A stretch of 32,125 nt of DNA from an uncultured Legionellales bacterium (GTDB lineage: Bacteria > Pseudomonadota > Gammaproteobacteria > Eutrophobiales > Eutrophobiaceae). Below are positions 1 to 8,275 of the stretch, one piece after another. The DNA lies in the NCBI GenBank assembly GCA_913045195.1, contig CAJWQR010000014.1:1-32125 (forward strand), written 5' to 3'. The notes beneath the pieces are model-generated. The model saw nothing but the letters and a program-made list of their open reading frames with translations, was not told the DNA's origin and did not search any database. How positions within the stretch are numbered: the first letter of the stretch is position 1; the number at the start of each line of letters is the position of its first letter. The translations under genes and the position numbers were made by a program.

Positions 1-52
1 CAGTGGATTTTTAATCCATTGGTCGGGCGTTCGAATCGCCCACGGCCCACCA
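1..52 (+). tRNA. tRNA-Lys (UUU), 3' part only
   Basis: The window opens inside a tRNA. Visible are an anticodon stem GTGGA/TCCAT around a 7-nt loop TTTTTAA, giving anticodon TTT, a variable loop TGGTC, a T-arm GGGCG-TTCGAAT-CGCCC, the 3' acceptor strand and an encoded CCA. The layout matches the 3' half of E. coli tRNA-Lys closely. The acceptor 5' strand and D-arm lie outside the window. No terminator follows before the next gene. Confidence 0.93.
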
Positions 53-93
53 TTTCTTATAACCTGAGTAGCGCTTATCTATTAGGATTTTTT

Positions 94-894
94 ATGGCGC
101 GTATTATACTTTTTATTATTTTTATCAATGGAAGTTTTAGTGGTGTATTCGCTGAGTCTCAGCGACTGAGATTAGCCGTAACCACAAGCACCGAAAATTC
201 GGGATTAATTGCCAAAATAAATCCACTTTTTGAACAAAAACATAATGTTAAGGTCGATATTATTGCTGTAGGGACAGGCAAGGCAATACGTTTGGCCAAA
301 AATGGTGACGTCGATTTAATTTTTGTTCACGCTCCAGAAGCAGAGCAAGAGTTTGTTGCTGAAGGCTATGGTATTGAGCGTTTACCAGTAATGAAAAATG
401 ACTTCATTATTGTCGGGCCAAAAAATGACCCTGCAAGATTAAAAGATTCAAAAAATATATATGATGCAATGGCACAATTGATAAAAACCCAGCACATATT
501 TATTTCTCGCGGTGACAATTCTGGTACGCATAAAAAAGAGAATTTTCTCTGGAAGATGATAGATGAAAAGCCTGTTGGAGATTGGTATTTTTCGGTAGGA
601 CACGGTATGGGCCATACAATTATTATGGCAAATGAAAAACAGGCCTACACACTATCTGATAGGGGGACCTATCTTACCTATAGAGATAAAATAGAGCTTG
701 ATATTGTTTTTGAAGGCGATCATCAACTTATTAATCCTTATCATGTTCTTATAGTTGCGCCAGCAAAGCACCCACATGTTAAGATTGATTTAGCTAGAAA
801 GTATTCTGAATTTTTAAGGAGCGAAGAAGGGCAGAATATAATACGAAATTTTAAAGTACATGGAGAAGTATTATTTACTCCTAATTCATATTGA
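94..894 (+). CDS. tupA: Tungstate-type ABC transporter substrate-binding protein (TupA-like)
   Basis: Periplasmic anion-binding protein of the TupA family, which presents tungstate to a TupBC permease/ATPase. The start is set at the ATG at 94, giving 266 aa. The longer ORF in the track begins inside the tRNA, while this ATG has an AGGAT-like site just upstream and opens a signal peptide with likely cleavage after residue 20 (VFA). Family motifs are clear: TTSTENSGL (about 30-38), VGTGKA (59-64), VDLIFVHAPEAEQEF (73-87), NDFIIVGP (102-109) and SRGDNSGTHKKE (138-149), the last two being oxyanion-binding regions in this family. The gene is an orphan here: a tRNA lies 41 bp upstream and the next gene is convergent, so no tupB or tupC is adjacent. 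Tungstate rather than molybdate or another oxyanion is inferred from family resemblance. Confidence 0.87.
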   Translation: MARIILFIIFINGSFSGVFAESQRLRLAVTTSTENSGLIAKINPLFEQKHNVKVDIIAVGTGKAIRLAKNGDVDLIFVHAPEAEQEFVAEGYGIERLPVMKNDFIIVGPKNDPARLKDSKNIYDAMAQLIKTQHIFISRGDNSGTHKKENFLWKMIDEKPVGDWYFSVGHGMGHTIIMANEKQAYTLSDRGTYLTYRDKIELDIVFEGDHQLINPYHVLIVAPAKHPHVKIDLARKYSEFLRSEEGQNIIRNFKVHGEVLFTPNSY

Positions 895-902
895 ACCTTA
901 AA

Positions 903-1784
903 TTAGTAGTTATTATTTTTATTTTTTAGTTTTATGAAATAAAAAATTGTAAAAAGCAAAATTACACAAAAGCTTATCCAGCCAAAAGTTGAGTTATATG
1001 GGCTTACCAGATAATCAAAATCACTACTATTTGTTCGGTTAGTAAAGTAATCTGCTATTTTTATTAACACCACAATGCCTGCATGAGCACCTATACAAGC
1101 TGCAATATTTTTATGTTTTAGGCGTAATAGACCTAAGAGTACGCCGAAAATAAATAGAGTTAGAAAGTAATCCATAATCGCCCACTCGTGAAAACGTCGA
1201 AATGCATCTGGCATCATTTTAATTCCCGTTAGCCACCCAATACCTGTATCTGTAATTAAATCAGGGTAACGAACAAAATGAACTGCTGCATACACAAAAC
1301 TTGTAAATAGAATAGTGATGAAGCCCCCGGTTTTTTTATAAAGGCCTGAAAAAAAAGCACCTCGAAAAATTAATTCTTCAATTAATGCGATTAATAGACC
1401 AGTGAGCAATACTTTCGATAAAAAAGAGATATTAGAAAATATCCATAGACCACGGTAAGAGTCGAGTTCATGTATTTTAAGAATAAATAAGATAATCTCG
1501 ATGATTAACATAATGGATATTCCATAAAAGAACCCATTAACAAGACTCATTAAAAACTTATTACATTTACCACTAAAACCAAACGCATTAAATGAGAGTA
1601 GATTATTTATTTGCAGGTATATAAAGCAAGTTATTACACCACTAATCAAGGTTGCATAATTTAAATATTTACGAAAAGCAAGATCAAGTATCGGGTCAAG
1701 AAGTAATTTTAATGGATAGGCTAATAATGCACCGATGACAAAAGTCAGGGCAACAAAGAAACTAAAAGAAATTATTGCACGCAT
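903..1784 (-). CDS. CPBP-family intramembrane metalloprotease
   Basis: Polytopic inner-membrane protein of 293 aa from the CPBP (CAAX-prenyl protease 2/bacteriocin-processing, Abi) family. The catalytic signature is intact: EELIFR (136-141, the EExxxR motif), SFVYAAVHF (162-170, the FxxxH motif with H169) and a third conserved block GAHAG with H234. About seven hydrophobic segments surround them. It is the last gene of the minus-strand run bepA-soxY-soxZ, 31 bp after soxZ, and ends 8 bp from the convergent tupA. Substrates of bacterial CPBP proteases are mostly unknown and nothing here reveals this one. A role in handling the Sox or envelope proteins of the same unit is possible but is only a context guess. 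Confidence 0.82.
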   Translation of the reverse strand: MRAIISFSFFVALTFVIGALLAYPLKLLLDPILDLAFRKYLNYATLISGVITCFIYLQINNLLSFNAFGFSGKCNKFLMSLVNGFFYGISIMLIIEIILFILKIHELDSYRGLWIFSNISFLSKVLLTGLLIALIEELIFRGAFFSGLYKKTGGFITILFTSFVYAAVHFVRYPDLITDTGIGWLTGIKMMPDAFRRFHEWAIMDYFLTLFIFGVLLGLLRLKHKNIAACIGAHAGIVVLIKIADYFTNRTNSSDFDYLVSPYNSTFGWISFCVILLFTIFYFIKLKNKNNNY

Positions 1785-1815
1785 TAGAAAGTTATTTTTT
1801 TCAAAACAGTAATTA

Positions 1816-2127
1816 TTATATTACAGTTTCTAGTGAGTCAGTATTATCTTTGCTGTCAAACCAGGAAATTTCGATTTTATCTCCGATATTTGAATTTTTA
1901 AACATGAATGAAAGATAAGGGTTTTTAGAGACAGCACGGCTCCAATCACATGAAAAAATAACCTCAGCATTATGTTTAACTAATATTTTTTTAATGTAAT
2001 GCTGAGGCACGCGCTCACCAGTTTCAATATCTATTCTAAAACCTGTTTCCATTGGGTGTCGTATAATTGCGCGCACCGTTGTAATATTATTTCTTGTTTT
2101 TGATTTTAGTCTAATCGTCGATGCCAT
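1816..2127 (-). CDS. soxZ: Thiosulphate-oxidation carrier subunit SoxZ
   Basis: SoxZ, 103 aa, partners SoxY in the periplasmic heterodimer that carries sulphur intermediates through the Sox cycle. Recognisable features are the N-terminal block IRLKSKTRNNITTVRAIIRHPMETG, the central GERVPQHYIKKILV and the C-terminal ISWFDSKD, a typical SoxZ order within an Ig-like beta fold. Length is normal for the family. As usual for SoxZ there is no signal peptide, since it is exported bound to SoxY. The ATG directly abuts the soxY stop (TAAATG), so translation is almost certainly coupled and the dimer made in equal amounts. No soxA, X, B or CD is in the window. Confidence 0.93.
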   Translation of the reverse strand: MASTIRLKSKTRNNITTVRAIIRHPMETGFRIDIETGERVPQHYIKKILVKHNAEVIFSCDWSRAVSKNPYLSFMFKNSNIGDKIEISWFDSKDNTDSLETVI

Positions 2128-2580
2128 TTAGCCACACCCATTTTCGTGAACAATAATAAATTTTTTAGTCATATAAAGCATTTCGTTAGAATTAATAACA
2201 ACGATAATATTTGAGGGCTCGCTTACTTTAATTCTTGTTGAAACAAAACCAATACAATTTGACGATAAATCAAAATTAGCTATCAGAGGATTTGGGTTTT
2301 TATCAGCAAATATTGTAATCGCCTTTACATTTTGCAAACTGGTTTCAACTTTGACCGGAACAACTGCCCCATTTTCAACTTCATCGTAAACATCTATTTT
2401 GATTTGATTTGATTCATGAATTATTTGTTTTGGGAAATAGGCATTAATTGCAGTATTAAAATCTTTTGCCGAGAAAGCAGTTTGGTTCCATTCTGCAAAA
2501 GTTTTGATTGGCGTTACTAAACTAGATGCAAATATTGCTGCAGTGGAAGTTAAAATTTTTAGAAATTTTCTGCGTAACAT
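2128..2580 (-). CDS. soxY: Thiosulphate-oxidation carrier subunit SoxY, atypical C-terminus
   Basis: SoxY, 150 aa, carries sulphur intermediates covalently on a cysteine of a flexible C-terminal arm. The N-terminus MLRRKFLK followed by a hydrophobic stretch is a twin-arginine signal, as expected for Tat export of SoxYZ. The mature part is a typical short beta-rich SoxY domain. The canonical C-terminal motif is GGCGG. This protein ends HENGCG and then stop, so the carrier cysteine is kept but one upstream glycine is replaced by Asn and one trailing Gly is missing. I rechecked the codons (GAA AAT GGG TGT GGC TAA); no one-base slip restores GGCGG. It follows bepA by 28 bp and abuts soxZ. Confidence 0.92.
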   Translation of the reverse strand: MLRRKFLKILTSTAAIFASSLVTPIKTFAEWNQTAFSAKDFNTAINAYFPKQIIHESNQIKIDVYDEVENGAVVPVKVETSLQNVKAITIFADKNPNPLIANFDLSSNCIGFVSTRIKVSEPSNIIVVINSNEMLYMTKKFIIVHENGCG

Positions 2581-2608
2581 TAAATGTGTTCTTTTTAAAA
2601 ATATGTTT

Positions 2609-4087
2609 TTAAAGTTTGATGTCTTCTTCTAATTCGAGTTCATATTCAAGTTCTGATAAACGAGCTATCACACGTTGTTCTTGATAGTAATCCATCTTAT
2701 ATCTTTGTTTTATGAATTTTAATTTTTCTACTGCAAGTTTAGTTTCACCTGCTAAATAATAAAACTCAGATTGCAGTATAGCAGTTTCAATTTCATTCCC
2801 GAGCATACTTTCGGCTTGGCCAAGTAGCGCATAAGAGTTTAAATCATGACTATGATGGCGCTCATATTTTTTTATAATATCACGCGTTTCTTTTGCTTTT
2901 CCTACATCCATCAAGGCACGACCATAAGCCATGATTACAGGCTTGTAGTCAGGATAAAGTTCATAGGCTTTTTTATAAATACGAAAAGCAGAATCATATT
3001 TTGATTGCTCGGTTTCAAGTTTTGCCGCTAACAATAAATAGGAAACATCATTAGCGTCATTTTTAAGTAAATGCTTAATTTGTTGATTTGCATGTGCATA
3101 GGCACTATCTAAGATATAGGCGTGAGCTAATCCATAACGTATCGGTAATTTTTCACTCAAGCCCCCTTCATTTTTTTCAAGCCGATTACGTAAAAATAAA
3201 ATAGCTTCTCTGGGCGTTTTTAATGTTTTTGCTAATAGTTTATAGCGTATAAGCTCATAGGCATGTGAATTTTTAAATTTTTTTTCAGGATAAGATTCTG
3301 CTCGCGAACGTGAGTCTGCGATACGAGATGTGGTTAAGGGATGTGTGCGAAAAAAATCCGGAGCACTACTTTGTGAAAATTTTGATATTTTTTGTAATCT
3401 TTCAAAAAACTCCGGCATCCCTCTCGGGTCATAGTCTGACTTTGCCAACAGACTAATACCTATTCGATCCGCCTCTTCTTCGTTTTCACGAGTAAAATTA
3501 ATTTGATTTTGTACATTAAAGCCTGCAATTCCAGTGATTGCTGCCTGGCCTGCGGCCGGATCTTGGGTAGCAATAATTAATGCCCCAATCATTGCTGCTG
3601 CAGTAGGAAGGCTAAACTTTTTTGCCTCTTCGAACATACGGGCGAGGTGTCTTTGAGTTACATGTGCGATTTCGTGCGCAACAACACCTGCAAACTCACT
3701 CTCACTTTCAGAATTTAAGATAACCCCACTATTAATACCAATCATACCTCCAGGCCCCGCAAAAGCATTAATTACCGGATTATCAATCATAAAAAACGTG
3801 AAAGGTTGTTCAGTATTATCACTATGCGAACTTAAGTTATATCCGAGCGTTTGGATGTATGATTCAACTTCAGGGTCATCGATGATGCGAGAAAACTGAC
3901 GAACTTGTTTTAAAAACATTTGCCCGAGTCGTCGTTCATAACTGGGCGAGATCACACTACCCGCGGAATCACCAAAGTCAGGCAAACTGATATTTTCATT
4001 GGCTGCAAATAGTGCGTTTGGCAGCATTATAAACAAGAAGGCAAATATCTTTCTTATTTTTTGACAATTATGACTAGAAAAATGCAT
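2609..4087 (-). CDS. bepA: Periplasmic M48 metalloprotease/chaperone with TPR domain, BepA-like
   Basis: BepA (YfgC) family, 492 aa against 487 in E. coli. It is a periplasmic zinc protease that checks and promotes assembly of outer-membrane proteins such as LptD. The signal peptide ends near residue 28 (LFA). The zinc site HEIAH is at 138-142, the third ligand lies in ENEEEADRIG near 205, and a HPLTTSRIA block at about 249 matches the E. coli histidine that plugs the active site. The C-terminal third is helical with TPR-type repeats. It starts the minus-strand run with soxY, soxZ and the CPBP protease and is divergent from the PPi-phosphofructokinase gene. BepA beside soxYZ is an arrangement I do not recognise. 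Confidence 0.9.
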   Translation of the reverse strand: MHFSSHNCQKIRKIFAFLFIMLPNALFAANENISLPDFGDSAGSVISPSYERRLGQMFLKQVRQFSRIIDDPEVESYIQTLGYNLSSHSDNTEQPFTFFMIDNPVINAFAGPGGMIGINSGVILNSESESEFAGVVAHEIAHVTQRHLARMFEEAKKFSLPTAAAMIGALIIATQDPAAGQAAITGIAGFNVQNQINFTRENEEEADRIGISLLAKSDYDPRGMPEFFERLQKISKFSQSSAPDFFRTHPLTTSRIADSRSRAESYPEKKFKNSHAYELIRYKLLAKTLKTPREAILFLRNRLEKNEGGLSEKLPIRYGLAHAYILDSAYAHANQQIKHLLKNDANDVSYLLLAAKLETEQSKYDSAFRIYKKAYELYPDYKPVIMAYGRALMDVGKAKETRDIIKKYERHHSHDLNSYALLGQAESMLGNEIETAILQSEFYYLAGETKLAVEKLKFIKQRYKMDYYQEQRVIARLSELEYELELEEDIKL

Positions 4088-4136
4088 TTAAAATTAGTTA
4101 ACCCGTTATCTTTATGAAAACCTATTTCCGTTTGTT

Positions 4137-4156
4137 TAGTTTATCATTGTAAACTA
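4137..4156. promoter_or_regulatory. Inverted repeat in the bepA/pfp divergent region
   Basis: A perfect inverted repeat TAGTTTA-N6-TAAACTA lies in the 140-bp space between the divergent bepA-soxYZ unit and the PPi-phosphofructokinase gene. A second, overlapping one (ATTGT-N8-ACAAT) runs from 4146 to 4163. The position suits a regulator of one or both genes. I could not place a convincing -35/-10 pair on either strand, so the operator reading is tentative. Confidence 0.4.
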
Positions 4157-4227
4157 TCACAATAGTATAGACCGAGTTTTTCGTATATTGGTTTCAGAAA
4201 GAATGCCTAATTTAGGAGTAAATATTT

Positions 4228-5493
4228 ATGACTGAGGCAAAAAATGCATTCTATGCACAATCTGGAGGCGTTACTTCCGTAATCAACGCCAGCGCATGCG
4301 GAGTTATAGAAACGGCGAGAAAAAACCCTGACAAAATTGCTAATGTCTATGCTGGAAGAAATGGCATTATCGGCGCTCTAATGGAAGATCTTATCGACAC
4401 AAATCAAGAAACTGAAGCTGATATAGCGGCGTTGAAATTTACGCCATCAGGGGCATTTGGCTCATGTCGTTACAAACTGAAAGCGTTTGAAGAAAACATG
4501 GTTCAATATGAGCGTCTGATAGAAATTTTTAAAGCACATAATATTGGATATTTCTTTTATAATGGTGGTGGTGATTCAGCTGATACTTGTTATAAAATTT
4601 CAAAGCTTTCAGAAAAAAAAGATTTTCCGATTCAAACGATTCATATCCCAAAAACTGTTGATAACGATTTACCAATTACAGATGTTTGCCCTGGTTTTGG
4701 TTCAGTTGCAAAGTATATTGCGATATCAACCAGAGAAGCTTCATACGACGTTTCTTCCATGGCAAAGACATCAACAAAAGTTTTTGTAATCGAAGTTATG
4801 GGTCGTCACGCAGGTTGGATCGCTGCTGCTGCTGGTTTAGCGGCTGATAAGAATAATGATATACCTATTGTGATTCTTTTCCCCGAAATAGAATTTAATC
4901 AAGAAAAATTTATCGCAAAGGTAGATGTTAATGTTAAGAAATATGAATATTGTTCTATTGTTGTTTCCGAAGGCGCGCGTTGGCCTGACGGGAAGTTTCT
5001 TGCTGAACAAGGCACGCATGATGCTTTTGGTCATGCACAACTTGGTGGTGCCGCACCTGTTGTTGCCAACATAGTTAAGGAAGCATTAGGCTATAAATAT
5101 CATTGGGCAGTGGCTGATTATTTACAACGCTCAGCAAGGCATATTGCTTCGAAGACGGATGTTGAACAAGCCTATGCCTTGGGTAAAGCAGCTGTTGATA
5201 TGGTAATTGCAGGAGAAAATGCAGTGATGCCAACAGTTGTTAGGAAATCTGATAGTCCGTATGTTTGGGAAATTGGTAGAGCAAAACTCGAAGATGTTGC
5301 TAATGTTGAAAAAAAAATGCCAAAGGAATTTATATCAGATGATGGTTTTGGCATTACGGAGGCCTGCCGTCGTTATTTATTACCATTGATAGAAGGCGAA
5401 GATTATCCTCCCTATAAAAATGGAATGCCACAATACGTCACACTTAAAAATAAATCTGTTGCTAAAATTGTGAATACTAAATTTAGTTTATAG
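4228..5493 (+). CDS. pfp: Pyrophosphate-dependent 6-phosphofructokinase
   Basis: Cytosolic enzyme interconverting fructose 6-phosphate plus PPi with fructose 1,6-bisphosphate plus phosphate; it is reversible, unlike the ATP enzyme. At 421 aa it fits the PPi-PFK group. Motifs are YNGGGDSADTC (111-121), where ATP enzymes have GGDGS or GGDGT, PKTVDND (141-147), where Lys replaces the Gly of the ATP-type PGTIDND and marks PPi use, and MGRHAGW (191-197) for sugar-phosphate binding. AGGAG sits 9 bases before the ATG. In several methanotrophs and thiotrophic symbionts PPi-PFK is genetically linked to a membrane pyrophosphatase, and some such enzymes also act on sedoheptulose 1,7-bisphosphate and ribulose 5-phosphate. 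Here hppA lies one gene away on the other strand. The multi-substrate activity is inferred from relatives. Confidence 0.92.
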   Translation: MTEAKNAFYAQSGGVTSVINASACGVIETARKNPDKIANVYAGRNGIIGALMEDLIDTNQETEADIAALKFTPSGAFGSCRYKLKAFEENMVQYERLIEIFKAHNIGYFFYNGGGDSADTCYKISKLSEKKDFPIQTIHIPKTVDNDLPITDVCPGFGSVAKYIAISTREASYDVSSMAKTSTKVFVIEVMGRHAGWIAAAAGLAADKNNDIPIVILFPEIEFNQEKFIAKVDVNVKKYEYCSIVVSEGARWPDGKFLAEQGTHDAFGHAQLGGAAPVVANIVKEALGYKYHWAVADYLQRSARHIASKTDVEQAYALGKAAVDMVIAGENAVMPTVVRKSDSPYVWEIGRAKLEDVANVEKKMPKEFISDDGFGITEACRRYLLPLIEGEDYPPYKNGMPQYVTLKNKSVAKIVNTKFSL

Positions 5494-5509
5494 TTTTTTA
5501 GAATTACCC

Positions 5510-6142
5510 ATGCCCGAGACGCTTTACTATGTTCATGACCCGATGTGTAGTTGGTGTTGGGCTTTTAGATTGTCATACAACGCACTACAAGAAAAAATCC
5601 CAAAGGGAATAAATGTAGTTCGTTTACTCGGAGGTCTTGCGCCGGATAGTAATATCCCAATGCTTGATGTAACACGTGACTATGTAATAAAAAATTGGCA
5701 GACTATTGAGACGCAGGTTCCAAAAACTAAATTTAATTATGATTTTTGGGTAAAATGTAAACCGCGTCGTAGTACCTACCCAGCATGTCGCGCAGTTATC
5801 GCAGCGCGAAAACAAAAAAAAGAATTTGATATGAAAATGACCTTAGCAATTCAAACAGCCTATTACTTACATGCACGAAATCCATCAGACTATGAAACGC
5901 TAGTTGAATTAGCAGGAGAGATTGGTGCTGATAAAAATAAGTTTGCAAAAGATATTATTTCACCAGAGACAGAGTATATTTTAAAAAAAGAAATAAAACA
6001 GTCCCAAAGTTTAGATCTGAAAACGCTACCTAGCTTACTCTTTGTTGATGGGGATAAAAAATTAAAAATAGAACTAGATTATCTTGACGTAAAAGCGATG
6101 TTGAATCAGATTCAATCTCTAAATAAAAAAGCCGCGACATAA
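5510..6142 (+). CDS. DsbA-family thioredoxin-fold protein (COG3531-like, cytosolic)
   Basis: A 210-aa thioredoxin-fold oxidoreductase with the active-site pattern HDPMCSWCWAF, CxxC at residues 13-16, typical of the predicted protein-disulphide isomerases related to FrnE and DsbA. There is no signal peptide, so it should be cytosolic, unlike DsbA itself. A helical insertion follows the first strand, and the cis-proline region is probably KTLPSLLF near residue 170. It starts 16 bp after the PPi-phosphofructokinase stop and probably shares its transcript. Its stop codon lies inside the terminator hairpin. Physiological substrate is unknown. Confidence 0.8.
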   Translation: MPETLYYVHDPMCSWCWAFRLSYNALQEKIPKGINVVRLLGGLAPDSNIPMLDVTRDYVIKNWQTIETQVPKTKFNYDFWVKCKPRRSTYPACRAVIAARKQKKEFDMKMTLAIQTAYYLHARNPSDYETLVELAGEIGADKNKFAKDIISPETEYILKKEIKQSQSLDLKTLPSLLFVDGDKKLKIELDYLDVKAMLNQIQSLNKKAAT

Positions 6143-6157
6143 TGGTGCGGCTTTTTT
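6125..6157. terminator. Bidirectional intrinsic terminator
   Basis: AAAAAAGCCGC and GCGGCTTTTTT form a perfect 11-pair stem around an 11-nt loop, with the T-run supplying the tail. Read leftward, the same sequence again gives a GC stem with A- and T-runs 20 bases beyond the hppA stop. It therefore serves the pfp-dsbA transcript and the convergent hppA transcript. The TAA of the DsbA-family gene lies in the loop. Confidence 0.88.
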
Positions 6158-6176
6158 ATTTATTTTTCTTTATAAA

Positions 6177-8195
6177 TTAAACTAATAACGGGGCGATAAC
6201 CAAACTAACAATTGCCATTACGTTAATTAGAATATTCATCGATGGTCCCGAAGTATCTTTTAACGGATCCCCCACTGTATCACCTACAACAGCGGCTTTA
6301 TGAACATCAGAACCTTTTCCGCCAAGGTGACCTTTTTCAACATACTTCTTGGCGTTATCCCATGCACCACCTGCATTTGCCATCATTAATGCCATCATGA
6401 CACAACAGATGAGCGCCCCGCCTAACATGCCGCCTAGCGCCTGAGGGCCTAAACCAAAACCGACAACAACTGGGGCGAGAACTGCGAGAGAACCTGGAAG
6501 AATCATACGCCTTAAAGCCGCACGTGTTGCAATATCAACACAACGCGCCGTATCTGGTTTACCCGTTCCTTCCATCAACCCAGGGATTTCTTTGAACTGG
6601 CGGCGTATCTCTTTAATCATATCAAAGGCAGCATCACCAACTGCAGTCATTGTGATTGAACTGACTAGATACGGGAAGATTGCGCCGAGGAACATTCCGC
6701 TTAAAACTAACGGATCATTTATCCTTAATATGAAGTCTTCATTACCTAGAGAGACTTTCTCAATATATGCGCTTATTAATGCCAATGCCGCAAGTGCCGC
6801 CGCACCAATTGCAAAACCTTTCCCGATTGCCGCCGTAGTGTTACCAACCTCATCAAGCGAGTCAGTAATTTGACGCGTTTCTTTACCAAGCTTTGCCATT
6901 TCAGCAATACCACCAGCATTGTCTGCAACCGGGCCATAAGCATCGATTGCCATTGTGATCCCAACTGTACTTAACATACCCACCGCTGCAATACCGACGC
7001 CATAGAGATCCGCAAAGTAACTCGATGTAAAAATGATTGCACAAATGGTAATAACGGGTATGGCGACAGATTCCATACCAACAGCAAGACCCGTAATCAT
7101 AACCGTAGCGGGCCCAGTTTCACCACCACCTGCAATTTTTTTTATGGGAGGTCCGCCGGTATAATACTCTGTGACAAGGCCAATGATAATCCCACCAACA
7201 GCACCTGTTAAAACGGCAACCCAAACATTTATAGAAGCACCTAATTCTTTAACTAAAATGTATGCCGCGACAATAAATAATATTGAAGATCCCATTGTCC
7301 CAATTCGAAGCGCAATCTCTGGGCTTTTTGATGAGAAAAGTTTTACAGAATAAATACCGAGCATTGAGCATATCAAACCAACCGAAGCTAATGCCAGCGG
7401 CATAAAAGTTAGAATATCCTTACCGCCGATTGGTGCTAAGTCAAAAATTTTGGTCGAAGTCATGGTTGCAGCAAGCGCCATAGTCGCAATCATCGCACCA
7501 CAATATGATTCAAAAATATCTGAACCCATGCCCGCGACATCACCAACATTATCACCAACATTATCTGCAATAACACCTGGGTTTCTTGGGTCATCCTCAG
7601 GAATACCTGCTTCAACCTTCCCTACTAAGTCAGCACCAACATCAGCGCTTTTGGTAAAAATACCCCCACCAACACGTGAGAACAATGCTACTGAGGATGC
7701 TCCCATAGCAAATCCCTCAATAGCATGAATTGTGTGTGGGTCACCCGCAAAGAAATAATAAAGGATACCAATACCAAATAAACCCATCGAGGCAACAGTC
7801 AGTCCCATAATTGAACCGCCAAAAAAAGCGATATTTAGTGCGTCTGCCGCACCCTTCGTATTTGCAGCAACCGCTGTTCTAACATTTGCATGGGTTGCGG
7901 TATACATTCCCCAATAGCCGGCAGAGCCCGAACATATTGCCCCAAGTAAGAATGCTAAAGCAGTATTTTGGCCCAACTCAGACATCCAAATAGCACTAAT
8001 ACAGATAACACAGAATATAGCTAGCCGCTTATATTCAGCGTTCATAAAAACCATGGCACCAAGATGAATAGCATCGGCAATTTCTTTAAGCTTCCCTTCG
8101 CCGGCAGGCGCACTTTTTATATTCAAAAAAACAAGAAAAGCGGCAAAAAGTCCGAACAAACCCAAACCAATGGGCAAAAAAGCACTTGAAATCAT
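6177..8195 (-). CDS. hppA: Membrane ion-pumping pyrophosphatase, K+-dependent type
   Basis: Integral membrane pyrophosphatase, 672 aa with about 16 helices, which hydrolyses PPi to pump H+ or Na+ across the inner membrane. The PPi/Mg site is plain: [11 protein letters not shown] (185-195), then [16 protein letters not shown] (211-226), and a C-terminal [14 protein letters not shown]. The segment [10 protein letters not shown] (451-460) has Ala and Gly where K+-independent enzymes have Lys and Thr (GNTTKATTKG type), so this belongs to the K+-dependent group, which contains both H+ and Na+ pumps. The TM6 glutamate is in FESY. The pumped ion cannot be settled by eye. GAGAGGA precedes the ATG. 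A good promoter lies upstream, with a leader hairpin between. It should draw on the same PPi pool as PPi-phosphofructokinase. Confidence 0.95.
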   Translation of the reverse strand: MISSAFLPIGLGLFGLFAAFLVFLNIKSAPAGEGKLKEIADAIHLGAMVFMNAEYKRLAIFCVICISAIWMSELGQNTALAFLLGAICSGSAGYWGMYTATHANVRTAVAANTKGAADALNIAFFGGSIMGLTVASMGLFGIGILYYFFAGDPHTIHAIEGFAMGASSVALFSRVGGGIFTKSADVGADLVGKVEAGIPEDDPRNPGVIADNVGDNVGDVAGMGSDIFESYCGAMIATMALAATMTSTKIFDLAPIGGKDILTFMPLALASVGLICSMLGIYSVKLFSSKSPEIALRIGTMGSSILFIVAAYILVKELGASINVWVAVLTGAVGGIIIGLVTEYYTGGPPIKKIAGGGETGPATVMITGLAVGMESVAIPVITICAIIFTSSYFADLYGVGIAAVGMLSTVGITMAIDAYGPVADNAGGIAEMAKLGKETRQITDSLDEVGNTTAAIGKGFAIGAAALAALALISAYIEKVSLGNEDFILRINDPLVLSGMFLGAIFPYLVSSITMTAVGDAAFDMIKEIRRQFKEIPGLMEGTGKPDTARCVDIATRAALRRMILPGSLAVLAPVVVGFGLGPQALGGMLGGALICCVMMALMMANAGGAWDNAKKYVEKGHLGGKGSDVHKAAVVGDTVGDPLKDTSGPSMNILINVMAIVSLVIAPLLV

Positions 8196-8231
8196 TAATA
8201 TTTCCTCTCTTATAACTGTTTATTTTCTGAT

Positions 8232-8265
8232 GGCGAGCAAGTGATTATTATTATTGTGGCTCACC
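8232..8265 (-). promoter_or_regulatory. Hairpin in the hppA leader
   Basis: On the minus strand GGTGAGC pairs with GCTCGCC (one G-U) around a 20-nt loop holding AAT repeats. With the promoter at 8276-8304 the message would start near 8268, so this stem lies almost at the 5' end and could shield it from decay. It ends about 36 bases before the hppA start, leaving the ribosome site free. Confidence 0.45.
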
Positions 8266-8275
8266 TTGGGCACTC

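Noticed and set aside
1-52. tRNA-Lys as an attachment site of an integrated element
   Set aside because: No integrase and no second copy of the tRNA 3' end seen in the window; kept only as a question for tupA.
7450-7728. 92-aa and neighbouring plus-strand ORFs inside hppA
   Set aside because: Shadows of the highly conserved pyrophosphatase frame; no ribosome site or recognisable product.
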